A stretch of DNA of 35,047 nt from Rhizobium sp. ASV8 (GTDB taxonomy: Bacteria > Pseudomonadota > Alphaproteobacteria > Rhizobiales > Rhizobiaceae). Made by a program: the position numbers and the translations under genes. The stretch covers positions 1 to 35,047 of the forward strand of contig NZ_JAELUG010000074.1 of the NCBI RefSeq assembly GCF_016429255.1. The letters run 5' to 3'. This document shows, piece after piece, positions 9,045 through 16,371 of this stretch (its first letter is position 1; every line of letters starts with the position of its first letter). The notes under the pieces are model-generated. The model did no database searches, had not been told where the DNA came from, and was given only the letters and a program-made list of their open reading frames with translations.

Positions 9045-10643
9045 TCAGGTCGGAAGCTTCTGCTCCACCCGACCCGGTATCGAGGCCAGCAGTTCGCGCG
9101 TATATCGGTGGGACGGGGCGGCGAAGACGGTGGATACGGCCCCCTGCTCGACGATTTCCCCACGGTGCATGACGATCAGCCGATCACAGATCTGCGCCGC
9201 GACGCGCAGGTCGTGCGTGATGAAAAGAATGGCCAGGTCGAAGCGCTTCTGGATATCGTCGATCAAGCGCAGGACCTGCGCCTGAACCGAGACGTCGAGG
9301 GCGGATACGGCCTCGTCCGCCACCAGAATGTCAGGCTCCATCGCCAGCGCCCGCGCAATCGAGATGCGTTGCCGTTGGCCGCCGGAAAACTGATGCGGGA
9401 AACGATCGACGGCATGGGGCTCCAGCCCAACGAGCTGCATCAGCTCACGGGCTCGTTTCAAAGCCTCGTTCTTGCTTTGGCCGAAATTCATCGGCCCTTC
9501 GATGATCGATTGTCCGACCGTGCGGCGCGGGTTGAGCGATCTGTAGGGATCCTGAAAGACCATCTGCATGCGCTGCCGCAACGCCCGGCCGTCCTTGCTG
9601 CCCGGCAGGTCGATGCCGCCGGATGATGGTGCGAGCAGTTGCATGACGCAGCGTGCGAGTGTCGACTTGCCGGAGCCGGATTCGCCGATAATGCCGAGCG
9701 TCTCTCCGCGCCTCACGGAGAGCGAGGCTTCCCGCAGGGCATGGACGGTACGGCGGTCGCGGAACAGGCCACCGCTATGGTAGGTCTTTGTCAGCGCGTT
9801 GACCTCGAGCGCGACCGCGCCGGTGACGACGTGGCCGCTTCGCTTCGGCTCCAGAGTTGGAACCGAGGCGATCAGCATACGCGTATAATCCGACGTGGGC
9901 GCATTGAGCACCTGATCGACGGTACCTTGCTCGATCATCTTGCCGGCTCTCATCACGGCGACGCGATCGGCAATCTCGCGCACGACGCCGATATCATGGG
10001 TGATGAACAGGACGCCCATGCCACGCTCACGCTGCAGCTCGCGAATCTGCAACAGGATCTGCGCCTGGGTCGTGACATCGAGCGCCGTCGTCGGCTCGTC
10101 GGCAATCAGCAGTTTCGGCTGAAGAATCAATGCCGCTGCAATGAGGACACGCTGGCGCTGGCCGCCGGAGAGTTGATGCGGGAAGGCATGATAGAGCTTT
10201 TCAGGATCGGGCAGGCGAACTTCCGCCATGGCGGCGACAACCTTGTCGAAGCGCTCCTTGCGCGACAGGGAGAGATGGGTTCGCAAGACCTCGTCGATCT
10301 GTTTGCCGACCGCTTGCACAGGGTTCAATGCTGTCATCGGCTCCTGGAAGATCATGCCGATGCCGCGGCCGCGCAGATCCCGCATCTCGCCAGGGCTCGC
10401 CTTGGTGATATCCTTTCCTTCAAACAGGATATGGCCAGCGGGCTTTGGGAATACTTTCGGCAGCAAGCCCATGATGGATTGGGCAGTGACCGATTTGCCG
10501 GAGCCGGATTCGCCCACCACGCAGACGATTTCACCTGGCGCGACAGAAAGCGAGATATGATCGACCGCAAAGCCACGATCGCCTCCACCGGGAAGAGGGA
10601 TGGCGAGGCCCTGGACCTCAATGACAGGAGTGGCCGTTTTCAT
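9045..10643 (-). CDS. ABC transporter ATP-binding protein, fused DppD-DppF type
   Basis: A 532-residue cytoplasmic protein with two complete ATPase domains in one chain. Domain 1 has Walker A GESGSGKS (about 44-51), signature LSGGQRQR and Walker B LLIADEPTTALD. Domain 2 has GESGSGKST, signature FSGGQRQR and ILVADEAVSALD, where the usual Pro after Glu is Ala. Both carry the oligopeptide-type helical linker between nucleotide-binding domain and interface. The ATG at 10643 was preferred over one at 10649 because AGGA then lies six bases upstream. It follows the second permease by about 9 bases and powers that importer. Confidence 0.93.
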   Translation of the reverse strand: MKTATPVIEVQGLAIPLPGGGDRGFAVDHISLSVAPGEIVCVVGESGSGKSVTAQSIMGLLPKVFPKPAGHILFEGKDITKASPGEMRDLRGRGIGMIFQEPMTALNPVQAVGKQIDEVLRTHLSLSRKERFDKVVAAMAEVRLPDPEKLYHAFPHQLSGGQRQRVLIAAALILQPKLLIADEPTTALDVTTQAQILLQIRELQRERGMGVLFITHDIGVVREIADRVAVMRAGKMIEQGTVDQVLNAPTSDYTRMLIASVPTLEPKRSGHVVTGAVALEVNALTKTYHSGGLFRDRRTVHALREASLSVRRGETLGIIGESGSGKSTLARCVMQLLAPSSGGIDLPGSKDGRALRQRMQMVFQDPYRSLNPRRTVGQSIIEGPMNFGQSKNEALKRARELMQLVGLEPHAVDRFPHQFSGGQRQRISIARALAMEPDILVADEAVSALDVSVQAQVLRLIDDIQKRFDLAILFITHDLRVAAQICDRLIVMHRGEIVEQGAVSTVFAAPSHRYTRELLASIPGRVEQKLPT

Positions 10644-10652
10644 CAGCATTCC

Positions 10653-11525
10653 TCACATCCCCTTTGCAATTCGAGGGTCGAGGGCATCGCGCAAGCCATC
10701 CCCGAGCAGATTGATCCCAAGTACGGTCAGAGCCAGGAAAAGGCTCGGCAGGAAGACAAGGCGCGGTGCGACCTGGAAAAAGGTGCGCCCCTCCGAAATC
10801 ATGTTGCCCCAGCTGGGAATTTCAGGCGGCAGGCCCGTCCCTAGGAAGCTGAGGCCGGCTTCGATGAGAATCGCGGACGCGCAGATGTAAGTGCCAAGCA
10901 CCATCAGAGGTGCGTAGGTGCTGGGAAGCAGATGGCGGAAGAGGAGTGCCGGTGTGGATGTTCCGACGGAGATCGCCGCTTCGACATAAGGCTCCTCACG
11001 CACGGTCAGCACGACGCTGCGCACAAGCCGAACGACGCGCGGGATTTCGGGAACGGTGAGTGCGACGACGACAGTTGCGATGCTGGCGCGGGTGAGCGAG
11101 ACGAGCGCGATCGCCAGCAGGAATGTCGGGATCGCCATCAGGCCGTCCATGATGCGCATGACCACGGCATCGACCCAACGAAAATAGCCTCCGACCAAAC
11201 CGATCGTGACGCCGACAACCAGTGCTGCCGTTGCGACGCAGAGCCCGATCAGCATGGAGCTGCGCGCGCCGTAGATGGCGCGGCTGTAAACGTCGCGGCC
11301 GAACAGGTCGGTGCCGAACCAGGCAAGTTCCGATGGCGGTTTCAAACGCATGCCCGGGGCAATGCGGCCAGGATCGACCGTGCCGAGATAGGGAGCGAAG
11401 ATCGCTGCGAGGGCGATCGCCATGATGAGTAGACCGCCGACAAGAACGGACGGATGGCGCAAGAATGGTGGCAGCGAACGCTTTGTCGAGGTCGGCGCAG
11501 CGGAAAGAGAAGCCGAGGAATTCAT
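10653..11525 (-). CDS. ABC transporter permease, DppC/OppC type
   Basis: A 290-residue inner-membrane permease with about six membrane segments and an N-terminal OppC-type segment (first helix around VGGLLIMAIALAAIF). The family sequence LAWFGTDLFGRDVYSRAIYGAR is present, and an EAA-type loop (YVEAAISVGTSTPALLFRHLLP) contacts the ATPase. Its ATG overlaps the stop of the upstream permease gene by one base (TGATG), with AGGGTG 8 bases upstream, so the two permeases are translationally coupled. Together they form the channel of the Dpp-type importer. Confidence 0.93.
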   Translation of the reverse strand: MNSSASLSAAPTSTKRSLPPFLRHPSVLVGGLLIMAIALAAIFAPYLGTVDPGRIAPGMRLKPPSELAWFGTDLFGRDVYSRAIYGARSSMLIGLCVATAALVVGVTIGLVGGYFRWVDAVVMRIMDGLMAIPTFLLAIALVSLTRASIATVVVALTVPEIPRVVRLVRSVVLTVREEPYVEAAISVGTSTPALLFRHLLPSTYAPLMVLGTYICASAILIEAGLSFLGTGLPPEIPSWGNMISEGRTFFQVAPRLVFLPSLFLALTVLGINLLGDGLRDALDPRIAKGM

Positions 11526-12466
11526 CAGTACCGCACCCTTGGATCGAGGAACGCATAGGCAATGTCAATGATCAGGTTGATCAGGACATAGACGCCTGAG
11601 AACATCAGGATCACGCCCTGGATCACCGGGTAATCCCGCTTCAGGATCGCATCGACCACGAGGCGCCCGACGCCGGGAATGTTGAATACCGTTTCGATCA
11701 CCACGACGCCGCTGATCAGGAGCGCGACCCCGATGCCGATGACGGTCAGGATCGGGATGGCGGAGTTGCGCAAGGCGTGCCTCGTCACCACGATGCGTTC
11801 CTTGACACCCTTGGCCCGGGCGGTGCGGATAAAGTCTTCGCCCATCATCTCGAGAACGCTTGCCCGCGTGATGCGTGCGATGAGAACGAGATAGGCAAGC
11901 CCCAATGTCATCGTCGGCAGCGCGATGCTGGACAGGAAGGGGAGGACACCCCCGCGAATGCTCGAGAAGCCTTGGACCGGCAGGAGATGCAGGTGCAGCG
12001 AGAACACGTAGATCAGGCAATAGCCCAGCACGAAGACCGGAATGGAGAAACCAAGGACGGAGACAAGCATCAAAATCCGGTCCAGCCAGCTACCCGCGGT
12101 GGCGCCGGCAATCGTTCCGAGCGGAATCGCGATCACGATCGAGAAAACGAGTGTCGTCAAAGCAAGAGACGCGGTCGGTTCGAGGCGCTGGAGAATGAGC
12201 TGCGTGACCGGGATTTTCGAGAAGATCGATGTGCCCAGATCGCCATGCAGGAGCGAGCCGATCCATATGATGAACTGGCTTGTCAGAGGCTGATCGAGCC
12301 CGAGCGTCGTGCGGATGCGCTCGATCGTGGCAGCGTCCGCATTGTCGCCGGCAATCACGACCGCCGGGTCGCCAGGGCTGAGCCGCAGCAGCAGGAAGAC
12401 GACGATCGAGACAACCAGGATCACTGGCACAAGGCCGAGCATTCGTTTGATGACGAAGGCAAGCAT
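11525..12466 (-). CDS. ABC transporter permease, DppB/OppB type
   Basis: A 313-residue permease of the DppB class. It begins with the typical amphipathic start and first helix (LAFVIKRMLGLVPVILVV), followed by LLRLSPGDPA and the periplasmic region up to about residue 95, then five more hydrophobic segments. The EAA-like loop is around DFIRTARAKGVKERIVVTRHALRNS. It is the first gene of the eight-gene operon A running to 3810. The upstream 228 bases hold candidate operator palindromes shared with the divergent GntR-type regulator. Substrate of such importers ranges from peptides to opines, glutathione and other small compounds. Confidence 0.93.
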   Translation of the reverse strand: MLAFVIKRMLGLVPVILVVSIVVFLLLRLSPGDPAVVIAGDNADAATIERIRTTLGLDQPLTSQFIIWIGSLLHGDLGTSIFSKIPVTQLILQRLEPTASLALTTLVFSIVIAIPLGTIAGATAGSWLDRILMLVSVLGFSIPVFVLGYCLIYVFSLHLHLLPVQGFSSIRGGVLPFLSSIALPTMTLGLAYLVLIARITRASVLEMMGEDFIRTARAKGVKERIVVTRHALRNSAIPILTVIGIGVALLISGVVVIETVFNIPGVGRLVVDAILKRDYPVIQGVILMFSGVYVLINLIIDIAYAFLDPRVRY

Positions 12467-12694
12467 GTGATTGTTCCCAATTTTTGAATTCTATTATTGT
12501 ATGCAATCTATGGCTATTAATGCATGCATTTTGTGTTCGGTAAAGCATCTTTTGGCCCAATGACGCAAATAGTGATCTCGCAAGTCGCCTCTGCGGGCAG
12601 ACACTTCAGCGTTTCAAGGCAATAAATGGCTGGACACATACGATCTTCGTATGCAATTCGATGGGTCAAATCGATTGAACAGTAGGAGCCAGGA
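12467..12694. promoter_or_regulatory. Divergent promoter/operator region between operon A and its GntR regulator
   Basis: AT-richer than the surroundings. It holds a perfect 12-bp palindrome AATGCATGCATT (12519-12530), a near-palindrome ATTGTATGCAAT (12496-12507), and a second copy of GTATGCAAT at 12649-12657, about 150 bases from the first and close to the regulator start. FCD-type GntR proteins commonly bind short palindromes of this form (TTGTATNCAA-like), so these are the likeliest operators. Assignment of each to a promoter is inference. Confidence 0.6.
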
Positions 12695-13393
12695 ATGGCG
12701 AAGAAGACGAGCGATGCAGGTGGTGGCCGCTCTCAGGCCGTTCATCGCGCATTGAAGCGCGCGATTATCGACCAAGCACTGCCGCCGGGGTCAAAACTGC
12801 CTGAGGATTCGATTGGCGAGCGCTTGGGTGTCAGCCGCACACTGGTTCGCGAAGCGCTGGTTCGCTTGAGCCAGGAGGGGCTCGTGGAGCTGCGTCCGAA
12901 TAAGGGGGCTGCCGTTGCCCGACCGAGCCTGGAGGAAGGGCGGAACCTCTTTCTCACGCGGATGGCGTTGGAACGACTTGTTGTCGAAACGCTTTCGGGA
13001 AACCTGACGCGAGAGCAGATCGACACTCTGTCTGCGCATATTGCCGGCGAGGAAGCGGCCAGGACCGAGCATGCTGCATCGATCCGTCTCGCCGGCGAAT
13101 TCCATACACTTCTCGCGCAGATGACCAACAATGCCAGCCTTATTCGCTACGTGAACGAGCTGGTTGCCAGAAGCTCTCTGATCCTTGCCCTTTACGGCCG
13201 CCCCCACTCTTCGGAGTGCGCCGTGTCCGAGCATCGCGAGCTGCTGGACAAGTTGATTGCCGGCAAGACCGATGAGGCGGCCGCGCTCATGGCGCATCAC
13301 CTCGATTCCATAACAGCGCGCGCTTTGCTTCCGACGGAAAACAGCATTCAGGACGTGCTTGCGACCTACGCCGTCGCGGAAGGCCTGGCCTAG
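12695..13393 (+). CDS. GntR-family transcriptional regulator, FadR/FCD subfamily
   Basis: A 232-residue regulator. The winged helix occupies about residues 10-75 (LGVSRTLVREALVRLSQEG, then the wing VELRPNKGAAVARP). The C-terminal all-helical FCD ligand domain spans about 85-220, with candidate metal/ligand residues in EFHTLL and SEHRELLDKL, HHLDS. It is divergent from operon A, 228 bases apart, and GTATGCAAT repeats lie in the gap, suggesting it controls both the operon and itself, probably as a repressor released by a pathway intermediate. The effector is not readable from sequence. Confidence 0.9.
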   Translation: MAKKTSDAGGGRSQAVHRALKRAIIDQALPPGSKLPEDSIGERLGVSRTLVREALVRLSQEGLVELRPNKGAAVARPSLEEGRNLFLTRMALERLVVETLSGNLTREQIDTLSAHIAGEEAARTEHAASIRLAGEFHTLLAQMTNNASLIRYVNELVARSSLILALYGRPHSSECAVSEHRELLDKLIAGKTDEAAALMAHHLDSITARALLPTENSIQDVLATYAVAEGLA

Positions 13394-13443
13394 TGTGTGT
13401 GCTTCCCTTCGGAAGCCTAAAGACGCTCTATCTTTTTTTGAAT

Positions 13444-13491
13444 CTACGCATCAGCCCGAAAATCGATGTCGATTTTCGGGCTGATGCGTAG
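13444..13491. repeat. 48-bp intergenic palindrome with 23-bp perfect arms
   Basis: The left arm (13444-13466) and right arm (13469-13491) are exact reverse complements separated by only TG; the arms start CTACGCATCAGCCCG. It lies between two convergent genes. A short hairpin (GCTTCC/GGAAGC) and a T-run at 13431-13437 precede it on the plus strand. It resembles the palindromic repeats scattered through rhizobial genomes and may serve as a bidirectional terminator or mRNA-end stabiliser for both neighbours. Confidence 0.8.
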
Positions 13492-13522
13492 GAGATCAAG
13501 TCTTTCTCGGGCCCGGTGACTT

Positions 13523-14287
13523 TTATTGCTGCAGGATGTAGCGGCGCGGCGTCTGTCCGGTCATCTGGCGAAAGAATGCGATGAATGCGCTATCGCTTGC
13601 GAAGTCCAGCTCGAAGGCGACCGATGTGACGCTCTGACCCGACGCCAGAAGGTCTACCGCGTGCAGGAGGCGCCAGTTCTGACGCCAGGCCTGATAGCTC
13701 ATGCCCGTCTCACGACGGAAAATACGGGTGAGCGTACGGGCACTCACGGCGAGCCGCAGGGAGAGCACCTCAAGCTCTGGGGGCAGCTGCTCCAGATCGA
13801 GCCGGGCCAATCGAGGATCGGTCGGCACCGGCAGAAGCATAGGCTCGTGCCGCGCGGCGCGTAGCTCATCCAGGCAGACGGCAAACAGATTGTGTGCGGC
13901 TCCCTGCGACCAGTCAGTATCGAAAGGTTCGTGGCTGATCCGCTCGAAGACCTCTCGCAGAAGCGGCGTCATCGACAGGATGGCTGGTTCAGGCGCAATC
14001 GGCTCGATCCGTGCGGGATCAAGATAGATCGAGCGATATTCGACCTCGCCTTGAATTTGTACGCGGTGTTCGATCCCCGGCGGAATCCACATCAGCCGGA
14101 TCGGCGGCAGCATCGAGATCAGCCTCGGCATCGTGATTCTGATCGACCCCGCATAAGCAAACAGCAACTGGCCCCTGTCGTGCCGATGAAGGAGGGAATC
14201 ATGTTGCACAAGCCGTGATGCAATGCCGGTGATTGGCTCGGCCATCTCGTCGGGATCAAAGAGGGCGTCAGGAGCGATCCAAGGCAT
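13523..14287 (-). CDS. AraC-family regulator with cupin domain
   Basis: About 254 residues from the ATG at 14287: an N-terminal cupin-like sensor (HRHDRGQLLFAYAGSI, then IPPGIEHRV) and a C-terminal AraC DNA-binding domain (LRLAVSARTLTRIFRRETGMSYQAWR; second unit VTSVAFELDFASDSAFIAFFRQMTGQTP). An earlier in-frame ATG at 14332 is possible, but would leave only 51 bases for two divergent promoters; 14287 leaves 96. It is divergent from a Bcr/CflA-type drug exporter, the usual layout for a local activator and its pump. The inducer is unknown. Confidence 0.88.
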   Translation of the reverse strand: MPWIAPDALFDPDEMAEPITGIASRLVQHDSLLHRHDRGQLLFAYAGSIRITMPRLISMLPPIRLMWIPPGIEHRVQIQGEVEYRSIYLDPARIEPIAPEPAILSMTPLLREVFERISHEPFDTDWSQGAAHNLFAVCLDELRAARHEPMLLPVPTDPRLARLDLEQLPPELEVLSLRLAVSARTLTRIFRRETGMSYQAWRQNWRLLHAVDLLASGQSVTSVAFELDFASDSAFIAFFRQMTGQTPRRYILQQ

Positions 14288-14383
14288 TGTCCGATTTCCA
14301 ATGTTTTTTGTCCTTTTGTTTGTAACCGACATGCCGACCTGTGGCTAGAAGGTGAGAAATCGTCTCTCATCTTTGGAACGCCC

Positions 14384-15517
14384 ATGTCTTCTCGTCCGCC
14401 GCTTATGCTTATCATCCTGTTGCTCAGCTTTCCCCAGATCGTCGAAACGATCTATAGTCCGGCCCTCCCGCTGATCGCGAACCGTTACCAGGTCGGGCCG
14501 GAAGATGCCGGGCAGACCTTGTCGCTCTGGTTCATCGGCTTTGCCCTTGGCGTCGTGGTTTGGGGAAGGCTTTGCGATCTATGGGGACGTAGGCCGGCAT
14601 TGCTCGCCGGCTTGACCCTCTACGCGCTTGGTGCGGGCTGGGCGCTGATCGCGCCTGACTTCATTCATTTGCTCGGAGCGCGGCTCCTGTCGGCTTTCGG
14701 CGCAGCGGTCGGGTCGATTGTCACGCAAACGGCATTGCGCGATAGTTATAGCGGTGAAAGCCTAGGCCGCGTCTTCTCGCTTCTCGGAATGGCGTTGGCG
14801 ATAAGCCCCGCGGTCGGCATGCTCGCGGGCGAAGAGATCGCGGTCACGACCGGGCATGAAGGGGTCTTTGCGGCGCTTGGGCTGCTTGCAGCAGCATTGC
14901 TCACCGCAAGCTGTATTCTCTGGCCGGAAACATTGCCGGCATCAATCGCGGTGGTCCCCTTCCGATCGACGCTCCGGCGGATGCTGCTTGACGGGGCGAT
15001 CTGGCGCTGCGCCATGTTGGTTTCGGTCTTCAACCTTGCGATTTTCGGCTACTATCAACTCGGCCCCTTTCTATTTGCTGGACTGGAAGGATCGTGGATC
15101 GATTTCGGTCGCAGCGGCATTGTGCTGGCGGCAGCTTCCGTGATCGCTGCCGTTGCGAATTCCCGGCTGCTGCGGCGTGGGTGGAGCGTGGAGAAGCTCA
15201 CGCGTCTCGGTATTCTCCTGTTGGCTGCCGGCGCCATGCTCGTCATGCTGTTTGCAAGGGGGCCTGCCATTCTGCTCGGGATGGCGGTGATCGCCGGCGC
15301 CTATGCGATCGCAATTCCGAACATCCTGTCGCAGGCGCTGAAGGCCTATGCCGATCGTCTCGGCACCGCCGGCGCGATCCTTAGCCTGTTCTACTACAAC
15401 TTGCTGGGGGCAGGGCTTCTTCTGGCGGGCGTGGTCCAGAGACTGGATCTTGTCTTGATCGCATGCGCGACCACTGCGGCCTTAGCTTTTTTCTACCCGA
15501 GATCCAGACCGAATTGA
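14384..15517 (+). CDS. MFS multidrug efflux transporter, Bcr/CflA type
   Basis: A 377-residue inner-membrane protein with about twelve hydrophobic segments. The start (IVETIYSPALPLIANRY) and the loop between helices 2 and 3 (GRLCDLWGRRPALLAG) are typical of Bcr/CflA drug:proton antiporters of the DHA1 group. Family members export drugs such as bicyclomycin, chloramphenicol or sulfonamides, or cellular dipeptides and amino acids. It is transcribed away from the cupin AraC regulator, which probably controls it. Specificity cannot be deduced. Confidence 0.9.
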   Translation: MSSRPPLMLIILLLSFPQIVETIYSPALPLIANRYQVGPEDAGQTLSLWFIGFALGVVVWGRLCDLWGRRPALLAGLTLYALGAGWALIAPDFIHLLGARLLSAFGAAVGSIVTQTALRDSYSGESLGRVFSLLGMALAISPAVGMLAGEEIAVTTGHEGVFAALGLLAAALLTASCILWPETLPASIAVVPFRSTLRRMLLDGAIWRCAMLVSVFNLAIFGYYQLGPFLFAGLEGSWIDFGRSGIVLAAASVIAAVANSRLLRRGWSVEKLTRLGILLLAAGAMLVMLFARGPAILLGMAVIAGAYAIAIPNILSQALKAYADRLGTAGAILSLFYYNLLGAGLLLAGVVQRLDLVLIACATTAALAFFYPRSRPN

Positions 15518-15736
15518 CAACCAGCACCCCGAAAGCTCGGCCTGCGACATATGGAGCCAAGCACCACGAGAAATAGAGCTTGCCGTTGCACCCGCGTCGC
15601 AGGCCGCGATGCCTGCACTTCGATGCGTGCTGATTCAGCGACATCTTCCTGCGCCTCACCCGTTTGGGGGAGGCGGGTTCTTTGCGGACGGCATTTAAAT
15701 GCACGTTACACAGCACCGCAAATAGGGGAACCGGTG

Positions 15737-16078
15737 ATGCTCAAAGTCTATTTTCCAGTCAGTTATATAGACGTACCGGCAAGCGAGCCGCATCCCGCCG
15801 GCACTTGGTACAGGGTTTCCAAGGGTATGGAACATTGGGCCATCGACGAGCCGCGCTATGTTTACAAGGTTCAGATGCTTCATCGCGGTGTCATCGCTGG
15901 CCAAACATCTCCATGCTATCCTCAAGACGGTGGTGACTTTGAGAGGGTCATTGATGCGATGAGAATGCTGCGCGAAGGCGGTGGCAGAAATGGCCGGGGC
16001 ATGATGACCGCAGCTGGCGACAAGCCCGGAATGCCATTGCACGAGGTACACCAGATGCTTGGCTCGCATATCCTCTGA
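15737..16078 (+). CDS. Small protein of unknown function
   Basis: A 113-residue reading frame whose ATG at 15737 is preceded by AGGGGAA six bases upstream, a good ribosome binding site. No family is recognised. The N-terminus (MLKVYFPVSYIDVPAS) could form beta strands; the middle is rich in aromatic and charged residues; the C-terminal third contains a glycine/arginine-rich stretch (REGGGRNGRG). No signal peptide or membrane segment is seen. Third-position GC is lower than in neighbouring genes. An overlapping frame on the other strand is longer but looks like a shadow. It stands alone between the efflux gene and the chemoreceptor, so context gives no function. Confidence 0.5.
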   Translation: MLKVYFPVSYIDVPASEPHPAGTWYRVSKGMEHWAIDEPRYVYKVQMLHRGVIAGQTSPCYPQDGGDFERVIDAMRMLREGGGRNGRGMMTAAGDKPGMPLHEVHQMLGSHIL

Positions 16079-16371
16079 CAAGCAAAAATTGCATCGGGTC
16101 AAATATAATGCTGCCCGATCATGCAACACAAGCTGTGGAGCGTGAAGCTGTGTTGGGTGGGTGAAGCTGATCTTCCGCATAAGCGAGTAAAAAACGTTTT
16201 TACCCGGAGAAGATTGCCAAAATTATCAATTCGCTAACCAAACTAAGCAAATCTCGCAAACATTCCGGCGATGTCGTCGGGCTGAATAGACATAGATGTG
16301 TGGCATGACTTCTTGACGTCAGAAATGACTTCGGCGCGGCAACAGAGATGCACACCCAGGACATTTCGACC

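Noticed and set aside
9639..10844. 401-codon plus-strand frame
   Set aside because: Antisense of the fused ATPase and the permease; no protein-like motifs.
15695..16180. Minus-strand frame of 161 codons opposite the small protein
   Set aside because: The plus-strand frame has a good ribosome binding site and the better protein composition; the minus frame has neither.
16190..16201. AAAAACGTTTTT palindrome upstream of the chemoreceptor
   Set aside because: A simple A/T-run palindrome about 170 bases from the start, with no second copy or promoter context to support a regulatory call.
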